A DNA stretch of 7,550 nt from Noviherbaspirillum sp. (GTDB lineage Bacteria; Pseudomonadota; Gammaproteobacteria; Burkholderiales; Burkholderiaceae), in assembly GCA_028292785.1 (NCBI GenBank), contig JAQGLQ010000065.1:1-7550 (forward strand), in the 5' to 3' direction. Positions 7,063 to 7,550 of the stretch are shown here, piece by piece. The translations under genes and the position numbers were made by a program. Numbering within the stretch: position 1 is the first letter of the stretch; every line of letters begins with the position of its first letter. A model generated the notes under the pieces. The model saw nothing but the letters and a program-made list of their open reading frames with translations, had not been told where the DNA came from and searched no databases.

Positions 7063-7410
7063 TCAGCCGAGTTCTTTCACCAGCTGCGGAACGATTTCGA
7101 ACAGGTCTCCTACGATACCGTAATCGGCCACCGAAAAGATCGGCGCTTCCGGATCCTTGTTGATCGCCACGATGGTCTTCGAGTCCTTCATGCCGGCGAG
7201 GTGCTGGATCGCGCCAGAAATACCGACGGCGATATACAACTGCGGCGCCACGATCTTGCCGGTCTGACCGACCTGCCAGTCGTTCGGCACGTAGCCGGCG
7301 TCGACGGCGGCGCGCGATGCGCCCATGGCCGCGCCGAGACGGTCCGCCAGCGGTTCGAGAATCTTGAAGTTCTCGGCCGAACCGAGTCCACGGCCGCCGG
7401 AGACGATCAC
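7063..7410 (-). repeat. Right arm of the 348-bp etfA inverted repeat
   Basis: This is the reverse-strand counterpart of 6640-6987, same length, no gaps, with the stop codons at the inner ends and a 75-bp spacer between arms. The longest perfectly shared stretch I see is about 32 bases, covering codons for [11 protein letters not shown]. Confidence 0.9.
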
Positions 7411-7550
7411 CTTGGAGTCCTTCATGCCGGCGAGATGCTGGATCGCACCGGAAATGCCGACGGCGATATACAACTCAGGCGCCACCACCTTGCCGGTCTG
7501 ACCGACCTGCCAGTCGTTCGGCGCGTAACCCGCGTCGACGGCCGCACGCG
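7063..7550 (-). CDS. Second etfA, C-terminal part, with internal duplication (partial)
   Basis: The reverse strand from the right window edge to TGA (7063-7065) is one open frame encoding an ETF alpha subunit's FAD-binding domain. The frame remains open to base 7550, so the GTG at 7486-7488 is an internal codon, not the start. The visible 161 residues read in order: an incomplete unit beginning [20 protein letters not shown] and ending GMKDSK; then, in frame, a second unit from [15 protein letters not shown] to GMKDSK; then the normal tail TIVAINKD to VKELG. An ordinary EtfA has this unit once. The first unit keeps SGAIQH but loses the AIN and NKD..APIF segments, so by itself it lacks part of the flavin site. 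If the missing 5' part is ordinary, the protein would be about 387 residues and its start about 680 bp beyond the window. Substitutions relative to etfA are mostly synonymous, suggesting past or present selection on the protein. Whether it is functional is unknown. Confidence 0.85.
   Translation of the reverse strand, partial: RAAVDAGYAPNDWQVGQTGKVVAPELYIAVGISGAIQHLAGMKDSKVIVSGGRGLGSAENFKILEPLADRLGAAMGASRAAVDAGYVPNDWQVGQTGKIVAPQLYIAVGISGAIQHLAGMKDSKTIVAINKDPEAPIFSVADYGIVGDLFEIVPQLVKELG
7177..7550 (-). repeat. 234-bp in-frame tandem duplication within the second etfA
   Basis: The inner unit is 7177-7410 (78 codons, VIVSGG to MKDSK) and the outer unit starts at 7411 and leaves the window, with 140 bases visible. 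Matching landmarks are exactly 234 bp apart (for example the ACCGACCTGCCAGTCGTTCG blocks at 7267 and 7501). Hand alignment of the 140 shared bases gives about 14 differences and three residue changes (V/A, I/V, Q/E). Confidence 0.88.

Noticed and set aside
6640..7410. Inverted repeat as an inverted-terminal repeat of a mobile element or a read-folding artefact
   Set aside because: The arms are protein-coding etfA ends with mostly synonymous divergence, no transposase lies between them, and artefactual fold-back reads would give identical arms.
7063..7488. Taking GTG at 7486-7488 as a true start for a 141-residue protein
   Set aside because: The same frame continues upstream to the window edge with clear EtfA sequence ([13 protein letters not shown] and following), so this GTG is an internal valine codon.

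Overview
The window looks like a chromosomal segment of a high-GC betaproteobacterium, probably Burkholderiales and perhaps Oxalobacteraceae-like. This rests on GC-rich third codon positions, a betaproteobacterial style of AlaRS and ETF proteins, and the gene order alaS, a TusA-family gene, etfB, etfA. The taxonomic call is inference from protein style and synteny; no search was run.

Left part (1-1155). The last ~31 codons of an unidentified plus-strand gene end at 98. A convergent minus-strand gene (151-993) encodes an orphan 280-residue protein that I do not recognise; its base composition is more AT-rich than that of its neighbours. Central part (1156-5042). This holds a cytosolic glycerophosphodiester phosphodiesterase (ugpQ), alanyl-tRNA synthetase (alaS, complete, all active-site and editing motifs present) with its own perfect TATAAT -10 box, and a stand-alone TusA-family sulfur-carrier gene preceded by a striking set of TTCGC/GCGAA dyads. 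Right part (5255-7550). etfB and etfA form an apparent two-gene operon for the FAD/AMP-containing electron transfer flavoprotein, which carries electrons from acyl-CoA and other dehydrogenases to ETF:ubiquinone oxidoreductase.

The most unusual thing is at the right end. Tail-to-tail with etfA, separated by a 75-bp spacer holding a large symmetrical hairpin, lies the C-terminal part of a second etfA on the minus strand. It is open to the window edge. The last 115 codons of the two genes align without gaps as an inverted repeat of 348 bp, with about 40 mismatches by hand count, nearly all synonymous. The second gene also has an in-frame internal tandem duplication of 234 bp (78 codons): the FAD-domain segment ending in MKDSK is followed directly by VIVSGG, so most of the FAD-binding domain is encoded twice. 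The two tandem units have themselves diverged (about 14 of 140 visible bases, 3 residues), which argues against a trivial assembly duplicate. I see no CRISPR array, tRNA, rRNA, insertion sequence or phage gene.
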